Below, piece by piece: positions 1 through 11,739 of a stretch of DNA of 64,000 nt. Origin of the DNA: Mycolicibacterium sediminis (lineage in GTDB: Bacteria > Actinomycetota > Actinomycetes > Mycobacteriales > Mycobacteriaceae); contig NZ_AP022588.1 of NCBI RefSeq assembly GCF_010731735.1, forward strand, positions 3,472,001-3,536,000. The letters run 5' to 3'. The notes under the pieces are model-generated. The model ran no database searches, was not told the DNA's origin, and was given only the letters and a program-made list of their open reading frames with translations. Within the stretch, counting starts at the first letter, position 1. Every line of letters starts with the position of its first letter. The translations under genes and the position numbers were made by a program.

Positions 1-794
1 TGGTGTTCGACGATCTCCAGCCCCGGGAACAGGACCGTGAGGAAGGCGGAGATCAACTCCTCCATGGGGAGGAAGCGGGTCGCGCCGTCGTCGTCGCGGG
101 GCGCCAGCTCGACGAAGCGGTCGACGTTGTCGGGCACCTTGATTCGGGCGAAGTGCTGCGTGCCGTCGTCGGGGAGCCGGATGGTGATCGCCAGGTTCAG
201 GCTCAGCCCGCTCACGAAGGGGAACGGGTGGGCCGGATCGACGGCCAGTGGCGTGAGGACCGGGAACACCTGCTCGTGGAAGTAGGTGGAGAGCCGGTCG
301 CGCTCGAGTTCGGAGAGTTCGCTCCACGTGACGATGACGATGCCCTGTTCGGCGAGGGCGGGGCGGACCAGTTCGCCGAAGACGGTGGCGTGCCGGGTCG
401 CGATCTGCTGGGTGCGTTCGCCGATCCGGCGCAGCTGCTCGCGCGGCGACAGTCCGTCGGCGGAGCGCACCGACAACCCCATCTCGTCGCGTCGCTTCAG
501 GCCGGCGACCCGGACCATGTAGAACTCGTCGAGGTTCGAGGCGAAGATCGCGAGGAATTTCGCGCGTTCGAGCAGCGGCAGCGAGGGATCGGCGGCGAGA
601 GCCAGGACGCGGGCGTTGAAGTCGAGCCAGCTCAGCTCCCGGTTGAGGTACCTGTCGTCGGGCAGCGGCTCGGGCAGATCCGGGTCGGAGGACGTGGTGG
701 TCGCGGGTGGAGACTCCGGCGCGGCGTTCGACGTCGTCCACTCGGCTTCGGTCGTTCGAGTCTCGGCTTCGGTCACCCGACGATCATCCCCCAT
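1..794 (-). CDS. ppk1: Polyphosphate kinase PPK1, N-terminal part (cut by window edge)
   Basis: Makes inorganic polyphosphate from the ATP gamma-phosphate in the cytoplasm. The minus strand from an ATG at 794 reads a non-conserved acidic leader of about 45 residues, then [13 protein letters not shown] and [20 protein letters not shown], the PPK1 N-domain signatures, followed by [20 protein letters not shown] and a [13 protein letters not shown] stretch. About 264 of roughly 740 expected residues are present; the catalytic histidine domains lie beyond base 1. It follows fbiD on the same strand after 28 bases, so the two are probably co-transcribed. A GTG seven codons downstream is an alternative start. 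Identity is very secure; only the exact start is open. Confidence 0.95.
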   Translation of the reverse strand, partial: MGDDRRVTEAETRTTEAEWTTSNAAPESPPATTTSSDPDLPEPLPDDRYLNRELSWLDFNARVLALAADPSLPLLERAKFLAIFASNLDEFYMVRVAGLKRRDEMGLSVRSADGLSPREQLRRIGERTQQIATRHATVFGELVRPALAEQGIVIVTWSELSELERDRLSTYFHEQVFPVLTPLAVDPAHPFPFVSGLSLNLAITIRLPDDGTQHFARIKVPDNVDRFVELAPRDDDGATRFLPMEELISAFLTVLFPGLEIVEH

Positions 795-823
795 CGCCGG
801 ACCCGGGGGCTAGGTGGCCGAGG

Positions 824-3714
<2,891 letters not shown>

Positions 3715-3751
3715 CGGCGCCCCGGGACCGGGACGGTAGCCTCTGCAGGTT

Positions 3752-4855
3752 GTGACTGCCCGCATCCGCGTCGCCGTCGTCTACGGCGGACGCAGCTCTG
3801 AGCACGCGATCTCGTGCGTGTCCGCAGGCAGCATCCTGCGCAACCTCGACCCCGAGCGCTTCGAGGTGGTCGCCGTCGGCATCTCGCCGGAGGGGTCCTG
3901 GGTGCTGACCGACGGACGTCCGGAGACGCTCGCCATCACCGACGGGCGACTGCCCGCCGTGAGTGGCGACTCCGGCACCGAGTTGGCGTTGACCGCCGAT
4001 CCCGCCCGGCGCGGCCAACTGCTGTCCCTGGGCCGCGGAGCGGGGGAGATGCTGGCCGCGGTCGACGTCGTGTTCCCCGTGCTGCACGGTCCCTACGGCG
4101 AGGACGGCACCATTCAGGGTCTGCTCGAACTCGCCGGGGTGCCCTACGTCGGTGCGGGCGTGCTGGCCAGCGCGGCCGGCATGGACAAGGAGTTCACGAA
4201 GAAGCTGCTCGCGGCCGAGGGACTGCCGATCGGGGATCAGGTCGTGCTGCGACCGGGTGAGCCGACCGTGACGCTCGAGGACCGTGAGCGGCTCGGGCTT
4301 CCGGCGTTCGTCAAACCCGCGCGCGGGGGATCGTCCATCGGGGTCAGCCGCGTCACCGCGTGGGACCAGCTGCCGCAGGCGATCGACAACGCCCGCAGGC
4401 ACGACCCGAAGGTCATCGTCGAGGCCGCGGTGCCCGGACGCGAACTCGAGTGCGGCGTCCTGGAATTCCCGGACGGCTCGATCGAGGCCAGCACCGTCGG
4501 GGAGATCCGCGTGGCGGGCGTCCGCGGACGCGAGGACGGGTTCTACGACTTCGAGACCAAGTACCTCGACGACGCCGCCGAACTCGACGTCCCCGCCAAG
4601 GTCGACGACGGGATCGCCGACGAGATCCGCGGGCTGGCGGTCCGTGCCTTCCGCGCCATCGACGGTCAGGGTCTGGCCCGCGTCGACTTCTTCCTGACCG
4701 ACGACGGCCCGGTGATCAACGAGATCAACACGATGCCGGGCTTCACCACCATCTCGATGTACCCGCGGATGTGGGCGGCGAGCGGCGTCGACTACCCGAC
4801 GCTGCTGGCCACCATGGTGGAGACGGCGGTCGCCCGCGGCACGGGCCTGCGCTAG
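3752..4855 (+). CDS. ddlA: D-alanine--D-alanine ligase
   Basis: Joins two D-alanines with ATP to make the D-Ala-D-Ala end of the peptidoglycan precursor; cytosolic. The 367-residue ATP-grasp protein starts [21 protein letters not shown] (Ddl N-terminal signature), has [45 protein letters not shown] and the metal-binding end [25 protein letters not shown] hexamer ends 9 nt before the GTG. Its TAG stop lies in a CTAG that also holds the stop of the convergent DUF3515 gene. Confidence 0.96.
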   Translation: MTARIRVAVVYGGRSSEHAISCVSAGSILRNLDPERFEVVAVGISPEGSWVLTDGRPETLAITDGRLPAVSGDSGTELALTADPARRGQLLSLGRGAGEMLAAVDVVFPVLHGPYGEDGTIQGLLELAGVPYVGAGVLASAAGMDKEFTKKLLAAEGLPIGDQVVLRPGEPTVTLEDRERLGLPAFVKPARGGSSIGVSRVTAWDQLPQAIDNARRHDPKVIVEAAVPGRELECGVLEFPDGSIEASTVGEIRVAGVRGREDGFYDFETKYLDDAAELDVPAKVDDGIADEIRGLAVRAFRAIDGQGLARVDFFLTDDGPVINEINTMPGFTTISMYPRMWAASGVDYPTLLATMVETAVARGTGLR

Positions 4856-5394
4856 CGCGGCGGACCCGGGTTCGGCGGTACCGCGGGCATCGCCCGTGCG
4901 ACGGCCGTCGAGATCTCCTGGATGGGTGTCGGGCCGGACCCGTCGGGCAGCGTGAGCGCGACGTAACTCGGCCGGTCCACCGTGATCCACGTGCTGCGGC
5001 CCGTGTCGGCGATCCGGAACCAGCTGACCTGGTCGACGACCTGAACGGGCGTGCCGGCGACGAAGTCCACCGGACGCTCGAGGCCGCAGCGCAGGATCAC
5101 GGCGTCGTCGGGTCGGTCCTCGGCCTGCCACGCCGCGGCGCCCGCGGGCGCCGGATCGGCCAGCGTCGCACGGCGGTAGTCACCCAGGTCCGTCGGCAGC
5201 GCCTCGGCCAGCGCCCGGCACGCGTCGCCGTCGGCCTGCGGCGCGGGGATCGATGCGACGGCGACGGGACGCGGCCGATCGGGGGTGTGGCGCACCGCTG
5301 CGACGGCGAGGAGTCCCACGACGGCCAGCGCCGCGATCACCAGGGCCGCGATCAGCAGGCTGCGCGGCGGGCCGTCGGGTTCCGCATCGGTCAC
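4852..5394 (-). CDS. DUF3515 family single-pass membrane protein
   Basis: A conserved actinobacterial protein of unknown function, 180 residues. Residues about 13-35 ([22 protein letters not shown]) form one membrane segment. The C-terminal part lies outside the cytoplasm if the N-terminus is inside. It has two cysteines (GDACRAL and ILRCGLE), a possible disulfide, and the [15 protein letters not shown] segment typical of DUF3515. The GTG start at 5394 has TAGAGT 7 nt upstream. It follows the Lrp-domain gene by 10 bases on the same strand and is convergent with ddlA. No function can be assigned. Confidence 0.85.
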   Translation of the reverse strand: MTDAEPDGPPRSLLIAALVIAALAVVGLLAVAAVRHTPDRPRPVAVASIPAPQADGDACRALAEALPTDLGDYRRATLADPAPAGAAAWQAEDRPDDAVILRCGLERPVDFVAGTPVQVVDQVSWFRIADTGRSTWITVDRPSYVALTLPDGSGPTPIQEISTAVARAMPAVPPNPGPPR

Positions 5395-5401
5395 ACGGGA
5401 G

Positions 5402-5407
5402 ACTCTA
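5402..5407 (-). promoter_or_regulatory. -10 element for the DUF3515 gene, built on the upstream gene's stop codon
   Basis: TAGAGT on the minus strand ends 7 nt before the GTG at 5394. Its first three bases are the TAG stop of the upstream Lrp-domain gene, so one triplet serves as stop codon and promoter. Confidence 0.5.
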
Positions 5408-5647
5408 GGGCCGGCTCGCCTCGGCGACGGGACAGGTCAGGGTGCGGGTGATCCCGGCCACCTGCTGCACGCTGGGGACGACCTCGGCCTTGAGGTCGTC
5501 GAGGCTGGTCGCGCCCACTCGCGCGACGACGTCGTACGGACCGGTGACGTACTCGGAGGAGAGGACGCCGGGCAACGTGGCGAGGTGCTCGGCGACGACC
5601 TCGGCGCGGCCCACCTCGGTCTGAATGAGCATGAAGGCCTCGACCAC
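5405..5647 (-). CDS. Stand-alone Lrp/AsnC ligand-binding (RAM) domain protein
   Basis: An 80-residue protein, VVEAFMLIQTEVGRAEVVAEHLATLPGV and on, matching the C-terminal RAM domain of Lrp/AsnC regulators. There is no helix-turn-helix. Such stand-alone domains can assemble into oligomers and bind small effectors such as amino acids. The GTG at 5647 is preceded by GGAGG (minus strand, 5661-5657) at 9 nt, which supports this start over one upstream. It is the first gene of a short minus-strand pair with DUF3515 and is divergent from thiL. The ligand is not known. Confidence 0.85.
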   Translation of the reverse strand: MVEAFMLIQTEVGRAEVVAEHLATLPGVLSSEYVTGPYDVVARVGATSLDDLKAEVVPSVQQVAGITRTLTCPVAEASRP

Positions 5648-5779
5648 CCGGTGTGTCCTCCCTGTCGCCGCACCAGACTCCGCGCTGCATAGACTCTGCG
5701 CCGCAGGGCACAAAGGTACCGCAGGTCGCGTCGGTGTTCAGGGCACGAAAGCGGACGGGTGGCGAGGAGCACATCGACG

Positions 5780-6733
5780 ATGGCGGACCGCGAGCGGCCG
5801 ACGCTGGCAGGGCTCGGCGAATTCGCCGTCATCGAGGAATTGGTGGCCCGCCGGACCCAGACCCGCCTCGTCGAGGTCGGCCCCGGCGACGACGCCGCCG
5901 TCGTCCTGGCTCCCGACGGTCGGACCGTGGTGTCGACCGACATGCTGGTCGAGGGCAGGCACTTCCGGCTCGACTGGTCGACCCCGCACGACGTGGGTCG
6001 CAAGGCGATCGCCCAGAACGCCGCCGACGTCGAGGCGATGGGCGCCACGCCCACCGCGTACGTCGTCGGATTCGGTGCGCCCGGGGACACACCGGCCGAC
6101 GCGGTGACGGCACTGTCCGACGGGATGTGGGCGGAGGCCGGGCGCACCGGGGCGGGCATCGTCGGCGGTGACCTGGTGGCAGCGCCGCAGTGGGTGGTCT
6201 CGGTGACCGTGCTCGGCGACCTGGCGGGGCGGGCGCCGGTCCTGCTCTCGGGAGCCCGCGTCGGTGACGTCGTGGCGGTGATCGGCGACCTCGGCACCTC
6301 GGCTGCGGGATATGCGTTGTGGCACGGTGAGATTCGAGGATTCGACGAGCTACATCGCAGGCACCTCGTGCCCGAGGTGCCCTACGGGTCCGGCCGCCTG
6401 GCCGCCGACGGCGGCGCCACCGCGATGACCGACGTGTCCGACGGCCTGGTCGCCGACCTGGGGCACGTGGCCGCCGCGTCCGGGGTGACCGTCGAGCTGT
6501 CCACGGCGGCGCTCCTGGCCGATCGCGACGTCGTCGCCGCGGCCGCCGAGGCCGCCGGCGCCGACCCGTGGGACTGGGTGCTCGGTGGGGGCGAGGATCA
6601 CGCGCTGGTCGCCACGTTCCCCGCAGCGCCGCCCGCGGGATGGCGACGCATCGGGTCGGTCGTCGACGGCCCGGCCCGGGTGCTCGTCGACGGCGCGCAG
6701 TGGCGCGGCAGTGCCGGCTGGCAGTCGTACTGA
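5780..6733 (+). CDS. thiL: Thiamine-monophosphate kinase
   Basis: Phosphorylates thiamine monophosphate to thiamine diphosphate with ATP, the last step of cofactor synthesis. The 317-residue product has LGEFAVIEEL, VGPGDDAAVV (Mg/ATP binding), STDMLVEGRHF, IAQNAADVEAMGATP, GIVGGDLVAA, DVSDGLVADLGH and the closing VLGGGEDHALVATFP, all standard for the PurM-like ThiL family. I start at ATG 5780, which has AGGAG 10 nt upstream, rather than at GTG 5759. Confidence 0.95.
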   Translation: MADRERPTLAGLGEFAVIEELVARRTQTRLVEVGPGDDAAVVLAPDGRTVVSTDMLVEGRHFRLDWSTPHDVGRKAIAQNAADVEAMGATPTAYVVGFGAPGDTPADAVTALSDGMWAEAGRTGAGIVGGDLVAAPQWVVSVTVLGDLAGRAPVLLSGARVGDVVAVIGDLGTSAAGYALWHGEIRGFDELHRRHLVPEVPYGSGRLAADGGATAMTDVSDGLVADLGHVAAASGVTVELSTAALLADRDVVAAAAEAAGADPWDWVLGGGEDHALVATFPAAPPAGWRRIGSVVDGPARVLVDGAQWRGSAGWQSY

Positions 6734-6749
6734 CCGTTCGGGGGTCCGA

Positions 6750-6755
6750 TAGGTT
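6750..6755 (+). promoter_or_regulatory. -10 element for ung
   Basis: TAGGTT lies 8 nt before the ung ATG, implying a leaderless or nearly leaderless transcript. Confidence 0.5.
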
Positions 6756-6763
6756 GACCCACC

Positions 6764-7447
6764 ATGGCCGCGCGTCCCCTCACCGAGATCGTGGAGGCGG
6801 GCTGGGCCCGCGCTCTGGAACCCGTCACCGAGCAGGTCGGTGCGATGGGGGAGTTCCTCCGCGCCGAGATCGCGGGCGGTGAACGGTATCTCCCCGCCGG
6901 CGACAACGTGTTGCGGGCCTTCACCTTTCCGTTCGACGAGGTGCGCGTCCTCATCGTCGGGCAGGACCCGTACCCGACACCGGGTCACGCCGTCGGTCTG
7001 AGCTTCTCCGTGGCGCCCGACGTGCGGCCGGTGCCCCGCAGCCTGGACAACATCTTCAAGGAGTACGCCAGCGATCTCGGCCATCCGCCGCCCAGCAGCG
7101 GCGACCTGACGCCGTGGTCGCAGCGCGGGGTCATGCTGCTGAACAGGGTGCTGACGGTCCGGCCGGGCGCGCCCGCGTCGCACCGCGGGAAGGGGTGGGA
7201 GGCGGTGACCGAACGCGCCATCCGCGCACTCGTCGAGCGACCGCAGCCGCTGGTGGCCGTGCTGTGGGGCCGCGACGCGGCGACGCTCAAGCCGATGCTC
7301 ACAGGAGTTCGGTGCAGGACGATCGAATCCGTGCACCCGTCACCGCTGTCGGCGTCGCGCGGCTTCTTCGGGTCGCGGCCCTTCAGCCGGGCGAACGAGA
7401 TGCTCGCCGAGCTGGGCGCCGAACCCGTCGACTGGAAACTGCCCTAG
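6764..7447 (+). CDS. ung: Uracil-DNA glycosylase, family 1
   Basis: Removes uracil from DNA as the first step of base excision repair. The 227-residue protein has the water-activating motif [17 protein letters not shown] (about residues 65-81), [16 protein letters not shown] and the minor-groove loop [21 protein letters not shown]. All match family 1 Ung; the PYPTPGHA variant replaces the PYHGPGQA of E. coli and is normal in mycobacteria. It is convergent with rpmB, with a strong hairpin between them. Confidence 0.97.
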   Translation: MAARPLTEIVEAGWARALEPVTEQVGAMGEFLRAEIAGGERYLPAGDNVLRAFTFPFDEVRVLIVGQDPYPTPGHAVGLSFSVAPDVRPVPRSLDNIFKEYASDLGHPPPSSGDLTPWSQRGVMLLNRVLTVRPGAPASHRGKGWEAVTERAIRALVERPQPLVAVLWGRDAATLKPMLTGVRCRTIESVHPSPLSASRGFFGSRPFSRANEMLAELGAEPVDWKLP

Positions 7448-7457
7448 AAACGCCGAA

Positions 7458-7505
7458 ACTGCGGGGAGATCGCGAATCGGCGAACCGACGCGACCTCACC
7501 GCAGT
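7458..7505. terminator. Long nested hairpin between convergent ung and rpmB
   Basis: Four stacked stems can be read directly: ACTGCGG with CCGCAGT, GAG with CTC, TCGCG with CGCGA, and TCGG with CCGA around a CGAA loop. There is no U tract on either strand. Its position 10 bases past the ung stop and 23 past the rpmB stop fits a bidirectional, U-tract-less mycobacterial terminator. Confidence 0.75.
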
Positions 7506-7528
7506 CTCGGTGAAGAGAGTGGGGGAAG

Positions 7529-7723
7529 TTAGCCCCGAACGACCTTGCCGGCCTTGATGCAGGACGTGCAGGCGTTGACGCGCTTCTTGTTGCCACCCGG
7601 GCGGTCCGCCGAGCGGACGACCTGGATGTTCGGATCCCAGCGGCGGCTGGTCCGGCGATGGGAGTGCGACACCGACTTGCCGAAGCCGGGGCCCTTTCCG
7701 CAGAGGTCGCAGACGGCAGCCAT
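7529..7723 (-). CDS. rpmB: 50S ribosomal protein L28, zinc-ribbon type
   Basis: Component of the large ribosomal subunit, 64 residues. It begins [21 protein letters not shown] and ends [15 protein letters not shown]. The two CxxC pairs mark the zinc-binding (C+) form. GAGGAG lies about 8 nt upstream of the ATG. Mycobacteria carry more than one L28 paralog; the zinc-less one serves in zinc starvation, so this is the zinc-replete form by inference. Confidence 0.95.
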   Translation of the reverse strand: MAAVCDLCGKGPGFGKSVSHSHRRTSRRWDPNIQVVRSADRPGGNKKRVNACTSCIKAGKVVRG

Positions 7724-7789
7724 GTATGAAACTCCTCAATCAGTACTTGGGGCCAGCGACCGCGGCGCGGGTGACCCGACAACCCGACC

Positions 7790-7795
7790 AGAATA
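7790..7795 (-). promoter_or_regulatory. Likely -10 element for rpmB
   Basis: TATTCT on the minus strand, about 67 bases upstream of the rpmB ATG, is a good -10 match and would give a leader of about 60 nt. Confidence 0.4.
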
Positions 7796-7868
7796 CCGAC
7801 AGCCACGGTTATCGCCAAAATGGCGTCCCCAGGTGTGATCGGCGCAGCTCGCTGTCGGGGTCGATGGC

Positions 7869-7874
7869 TAGGCT
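7869..7874 (+). promoter_or_regulatory. -10 element for the DAK-domain gene
   Basis: TAGGCT followed at about 20 nt by GGAGG (7895-7899) and then ATG at 7904. This is a leadered promoter with a Shine-Dalgarno site, unlike the leaderless neighbours. Confidence 0.45.
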
Positions 7875-7903
7875 AGCGGCCACCGCGAACGGTTGGAGGT
7901 GGG

Positions 7904-9529
7904 ATGGCTGCTGTGCTCGACGCGACCACCCTGCGGGCGTGGGCCCACGCCGCCGTCGACGGCCTCGCCGCCCACGCCGACGAGATCAACCGTCTCAACG
8001 TCTTCCCCGTCGCCGACGCCGATACCGGCACGAACATGCTGTTCACGATGCGTTCCGCCTGCGCGGGGGCTGATGCCGCCGACGTCGACTCGGACGTCGT
8101 GGCGGTGTCCGCGGCGCTGTTCGAGGGGGCCGTGAACGGTGCCCGGGGCAACTCCGGCGTCATCCTCTCCCAGATCCTGCGTGCCCTGGCCGAGGTCACG
8201 GCGCAGGCCGCGGACGAACGCGACGGTGTCCTCGGTGACGTCGGTGCCCGGGCGTTCGGCGCCGCGTTGCGGCACGCCGTGGGCCTGATCGCGGCGTCGG
8301 TCGGCGACGTGGTGCCCGGCACCATCGTCTCGGTGCTGCAGGCGGCGGCAGCGGCAGCGGAGTCGGCTGACTCAGACCTGGCCGTCACCGTCGCCGCCGC
8401 ATCCGACGCGGCGGAGGCCGCCCTCGACCGCACTCGCGAGCAGCTCGACGTGCTGACCCGGGCCGGCGTCGTCGACGCGGGCGGGCGCGGACTGCTGGTG
8501 CTGCTCGACGCCCTGACGCTCACCCTCGTGGGCCGTGCACCGCAGCGCCGACGCCACGACCCGGCGGTCCTCGAGCGGCCGGCGCCGTCCGCGAGTCCGC
8601 CGCAGTTCGAGGTCATGTACCTGCTCGGCGGGTGCGACCCCGCGGCCGTGGAGACCCTGCGGGCGCGACTGGAACGGCTCGGTGACTCCGTCGTCATCGC
8701 CGCGGGCGGCGTCGGTACGCCCGAGGGTGCCGCCGACTACTCGGTGCACGTGCACGCCGACGACGCCGGTGCCGCCGTCGAAGCAGCACTCGAACTCGGC
8801 ACGCTGCGGCGCATCCAGATCACCGCCCTCACCGCCGGTCGGGTGGCCGGCACCCCGGAGTCCGGGCGCGAGCGCGCCGTGGTCGCAGTCGTCGACGGTG
8901 ACGGCGCGCGGGAGCTGTTCGCCGGCGAGGGCGCCGCGGTGGTGCGTCTCGACGGGAACGAGCCCGTCCGGGCCCAGCACCTCCTCGGCGCCGTGACCGA
9001 CACCGGTGCCCGGCACGTGATGGTGCTGCCGAACGGGTACGTCGCGGCGGAGGAACTCGTCGCCGGGTGCACCGCGGCGATGGCGCGGGGCATCGACGTG
9101 GTGCCAGTGCCGACGCCGTCGATGGTCCAGGGCCTGGCGGCGCTGGCGGTGCACGATCCCGCGCGGTCGGCGGTCGACGACGGGTACACGATGGCGCGGG
9201 CGGCGGGCGGCGCGCGACACGGATCGGTGCGGGTCGCCACCGACCAGGCGCTCACGTGGGCGGGTGCGTGCAGGCCCGGCAACGGGCTCGGCATAGCGGG
9301 GGACGAGGTGCTGATCGTCGGCGCCGACGTCACCGCCGCCGGTGCCGGCCTGATCGACCTGCTGCTGCTGTCCGGCGGCGAACTGGTCACCGTGCTCACC
9401 GGTGAGGACGCGGAACCCGGTGTCGGAGAAGCGCTTCGCGAACACGTGCGACGGGAGCACCTCGGTGCCGAACTCGTCGCCTATCACACGGGTCACCGAG
9501 GTGACGTACTGCTGATCGGGGTGGAGTAG
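7904..9529 (+). CDS. DAK-domain protein, fatty-acid kinase FakA-like (YloV family)
   Basis: 541 residues. The N-terminal DhaL/DAK2 domain (about 1-200) shows INRLNVFPVADADTGTNMLFTM, the ATP/Mg motif with the DADTGTNM aspartates, and NGARGNSGVILSQIL. A C-terminal EDD/FakA-type region follows (from about 240), including PNGYVAAEELVAG and a DEVLIVGADVTAAG stretch. In Firmicutes, FakA phosphorylates fatty acids held by FakB (DegV) proteins. No degV gene is visible nearby, so the substrate here is inferred from family only. M. tuberculosis carries the equivalent as two adjacent reading frames; here it is one intact ORF. recG follows after 2 bases. Confidence 0.85.
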   Translation: MAAVLDATTLRAWAHAAVDGLAAHADEINRLNVFPVADADTGTNMLFTMRSACAGADAADVDSDVVAVSAALFEGAVNGARGNSGVILSQILRALAEVTAQAADERDGVLGDVGARAFGAALRHAVGLIAASVGDVVPGTIVSVLQAAAAAAESADSDLAVTVAAASDAAEAALDRTREQLDVLTRAGVVDAGGRGLLVLLDALTLTLVGRAPQRRRHDPAVLERPAPSASPPQFEVMYLLGGCDPAAVETLRARLERLGDSVVIAAGGVGTPEGAADYSVHVHADDAGAAVEAALELGTLRRIQITALTAGRVAGTPESGRERAVVAVVDGDGARELFAGEGAAVVRLDGNEPVRAQHLLGAVTDTGARHVMVLPNGYVAAEELVAGCTAAMARGIDVVPVPTPSMVQGLAALAVHDPARSAVDDGYTMARAAGGARHGSVRVATDQALTWAGACRPGNGLGIAGDEVLIVGADVTAAGAGLIDLLLLSGGELVTVLTGEDAEPGVGEALREHVRREHLGAELVAYHTGHRGDVLLIGVE

Positions 9530-9531
9530 GG

Positions 9532-11739
9532 GTGGTCGCGCTCTCGGATTCGCTGATCCACGTGATCGGCGCCAAGTCGGCCACGCCGCTCGAGGAGCAG
9601 CTCGGCATCGTCACGGTCGACGACCTGCTGCGGCACTACCCGCGGACCTACAACCGGGCCACCCTGGCGCTCGAGGACGGCGACGTCGAACCGCCCGAGC
9701 TGGGCGAGCACGTCACCTTCATCGACGAGATCAAGAAGTCAGACCTCCGCCGCACCAAGCAGGGCAAGCAGTTCCTGGTCATCGCGCTGCGGCACCGGCC
9801 CGTCACCGCCACCTTCTTCAACGTCAACTACCTCAAGCGCACCCTGGTCGAGGGCACCCAGCTGATGGTGTCCGGCGAGGTGGGCTACTTCCGCGACAAG
9901 ATGCAGTTGACGCACCCGGCGTTCCTCATCCTCGACGGCAACCGACCCGTCGGCGGGACCGCGTCGCTGTCGTCGATGGTGGCTGCGACGAGCACCGACG
10001 GCGACGTCAACCTCGACATCTTCAACCGCGACTTCTTCCCGATCTATAAGGCGACCAGCAAGGTCCAGAGCTGGGACGTGTACGCCTGCATCCGCCAGGT
10101 GCTCGCCGTGCTCGATCCGGTCGCCGAGACACTCCCGGCGGCCATCGTCGAACGCCATCACCTGATGTCGCAGGACGAGGCGCTGCGGGCGATCCACATG
10201 GCCGAGAAGGCCGAGGACCGCGACCGGGCACGGGAACGGCTCCGGTTCGACGAGGCGATGGGCCTGCAGTGGGCTCTGGTGGCGCGCCGCAACAGTGAGC
10301 TGAGCGTCGCGGCGCCGCCTGCGCCGCCGATCGCGGGTGGCATCGCCGACGCGTTGCGCGAGCAGCTTCCCTTCGACCTCACCGAGGGGCAGCGGACGGT
10401 GCTCGACGTGCTCCGGACGGAGGTCGCCGCGACCACCCCGATGCACCGCATGCTGCAGGGCGAGGTCGGGTCGGGCAAGACCATCGTCGCGCTGCTCGCG
10501 ATGGCGCAGATGGTCGACGCCGGGTACCAGTGCGCTCTGCTCGCGCCGACGGAAGTGCTTGCCGCGCAACATGCCCGCTCGATTCGCGACGTGCTGGGCC
10601 CCCTGGCGAGGGCGGGCGAGTTCGACGGCGTCGAGCACGCGACCCGGGTGGCGCTGCTCACCGGGTCGATGACGACGCAGCAGAAGCGGCAGGTGCGTGA
10701 CGAGATCGCCAGCGGGGAGGCCGGCATCGTCGTCGGCACCCACGCGCTGATCCAGAAGACCGTCGAGTTCCGCAACCTCGGCCTCGTCGTCGTCGACGAG
10801 CAGCACCGGTTCGGCGTCGACCAGCGAGACAAGTTGCGCGCCAAGGCAACCGGGTACGTCCCGCACCTGCTGGTGATGACCGCCACGCCCATCCCGAGGA
10901 CCGTGGCGCTCACCGTGTACGGCGACCTCGCGACCTCCGAGTTGCGCGAACTGCCCCGCGGCAGGCAGCCGATCGCCACCAGCGCCATCTTCATCCGGGA
11001 GCAGAAGTCCTGGCTGCCGAGGGCGTGGCAGCGCATCCGCGAGGAGGTGGGCGCGGGCCGGCAGGCCTACGTCGTCGCCTCGCGCATCGACGAGTCCGAC
11101 AAGGACGCCAAGGGGGACGACGCGGGACCACCGCCGGTGACGGTCATCGAGATGTACGAAGGGCTGCGCACCGGGGAACTCAGCGGGCTGCGGATGGGTC
11201 TCATGCACGGCAGGCTGTCCGGCGACGAGAAGGACGCCGTCATGACCGCGTTCCGCGCCGGGGAGATCGACGTCCTGGTGTGCACCACCGTGATCGAGGT
11301 CGGCGTCGACGTGCCGAACGCCACGGTGATGCTGGTGATGGACGCCGACCGGTTCGGCATCAGCCAGCTGCACCAGCTGCGCGGGCGGATCGGGCGGGGT
11401 GAGCACCCGAGCCTGTGCCTGCTGGCGACCAACCTCCCCGAGGGGTCCAAGGCCGGCGTCCGGCTCAAGGCCGTCGCGGCGACGCTCGACGGCTTCCGGC
11501 TCGCCGACCTCGACCTCGAGGAGCGGCGCGAGGGCGACGTGCTGGGCCTGTCGCAGAGCGGACGGCCCATCACGCTCAAACTGCTGTCGCTCAAGGACCA
11601 CCGCGACGTCATCGAACTGGCCCGTGAGTACGCCGAGGCGATCTACGAGCACGGCGACGAGCGCGACGGCGCCGGTCTGGAGATCCTCGCGTCGCCGTTC
11701 GTCGTCGGCGAACGCGTGACCTACCTGGACAAGGCATGA
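9532..11739 (+). CDS. recG: ATP-dependent DNA helicase RecG
   Basis: Double-strand DNA translocase that remodels stalled forks and branched DNA. The 735-residue protein has an N-terminal wedge/OB region (about 60-180) with YPRTYNRA, Walker A GEVGSGKTIVAL near residue 310, the DEQHRFGV box, VMTATPIPRT, and C-terminal helicase motifs VCTTVIEVGVDVPNA and HQLRGRIGRGE. It starts at GTG 9532, 2 bases after the DAK gene stop. Its TGA overlaps the next gene's ATG by 4 bases. Confidence 0.97.
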   Translation: MVALSDSLIHVIGAKSATPLEEQLGIVTVDDLLRHYPRTYNRATLALEDGDVEPPELGEHVTFIDEIKKSDLRRTKQGKQFLVIALRHRPVTATFFNVNYLKRTLVEGTQLMVSGEVGYFRDKMQLTHPAFLILDGNRPVGGTASLSSMVAATSTDGDVNLDIFNRDFFPIYKATSKVQSWDVYACIRQVLAVLDPVAETLPAAIVERHHLMSQDEALRAIHMAEKAEDRDRARERLRFDEAMGLQWALVARRNSELSVAAPPAPPIAGGIADALREQLPFDLTEGQRTVLDVLRTEVAATTPMHRMLQGEVGSGKTIVALLAMAQMVDAGYQCALLAPTEVLAAQHARSIRDVLGPLARAGEFDGVEHATRVALLTGSMTTQQKRQVRDEIASGEAGIVVGTHALIQKTVEFRNLGLVVVDEQHRFGVDQRDKLRAKATGYVPHLLVMTATPIPRTVALTVYGDLATSELRELPRGRQPIATSAIFIREQKSWLPRAWQRIREEVGAGRQAYVVASRIDESDKDAKGDDAGPPPVTVIEMYEGLRTGELSGLRMGLMHGRLSGDEKDAVMTAFRAGEIDVLVCTTVIEVGVDVPNATVMLVMDADRFGISQLHQLRGRIGRGEHPSLCLLATNLPEGSKAGVRLKAVAATLDGFRLADLDLEERREGDVLGLSQSGRPITLKLLSLKDHRDVIELAREYAEAIYEHGDERDGAGLEILASPFVVGERVTYLDKA

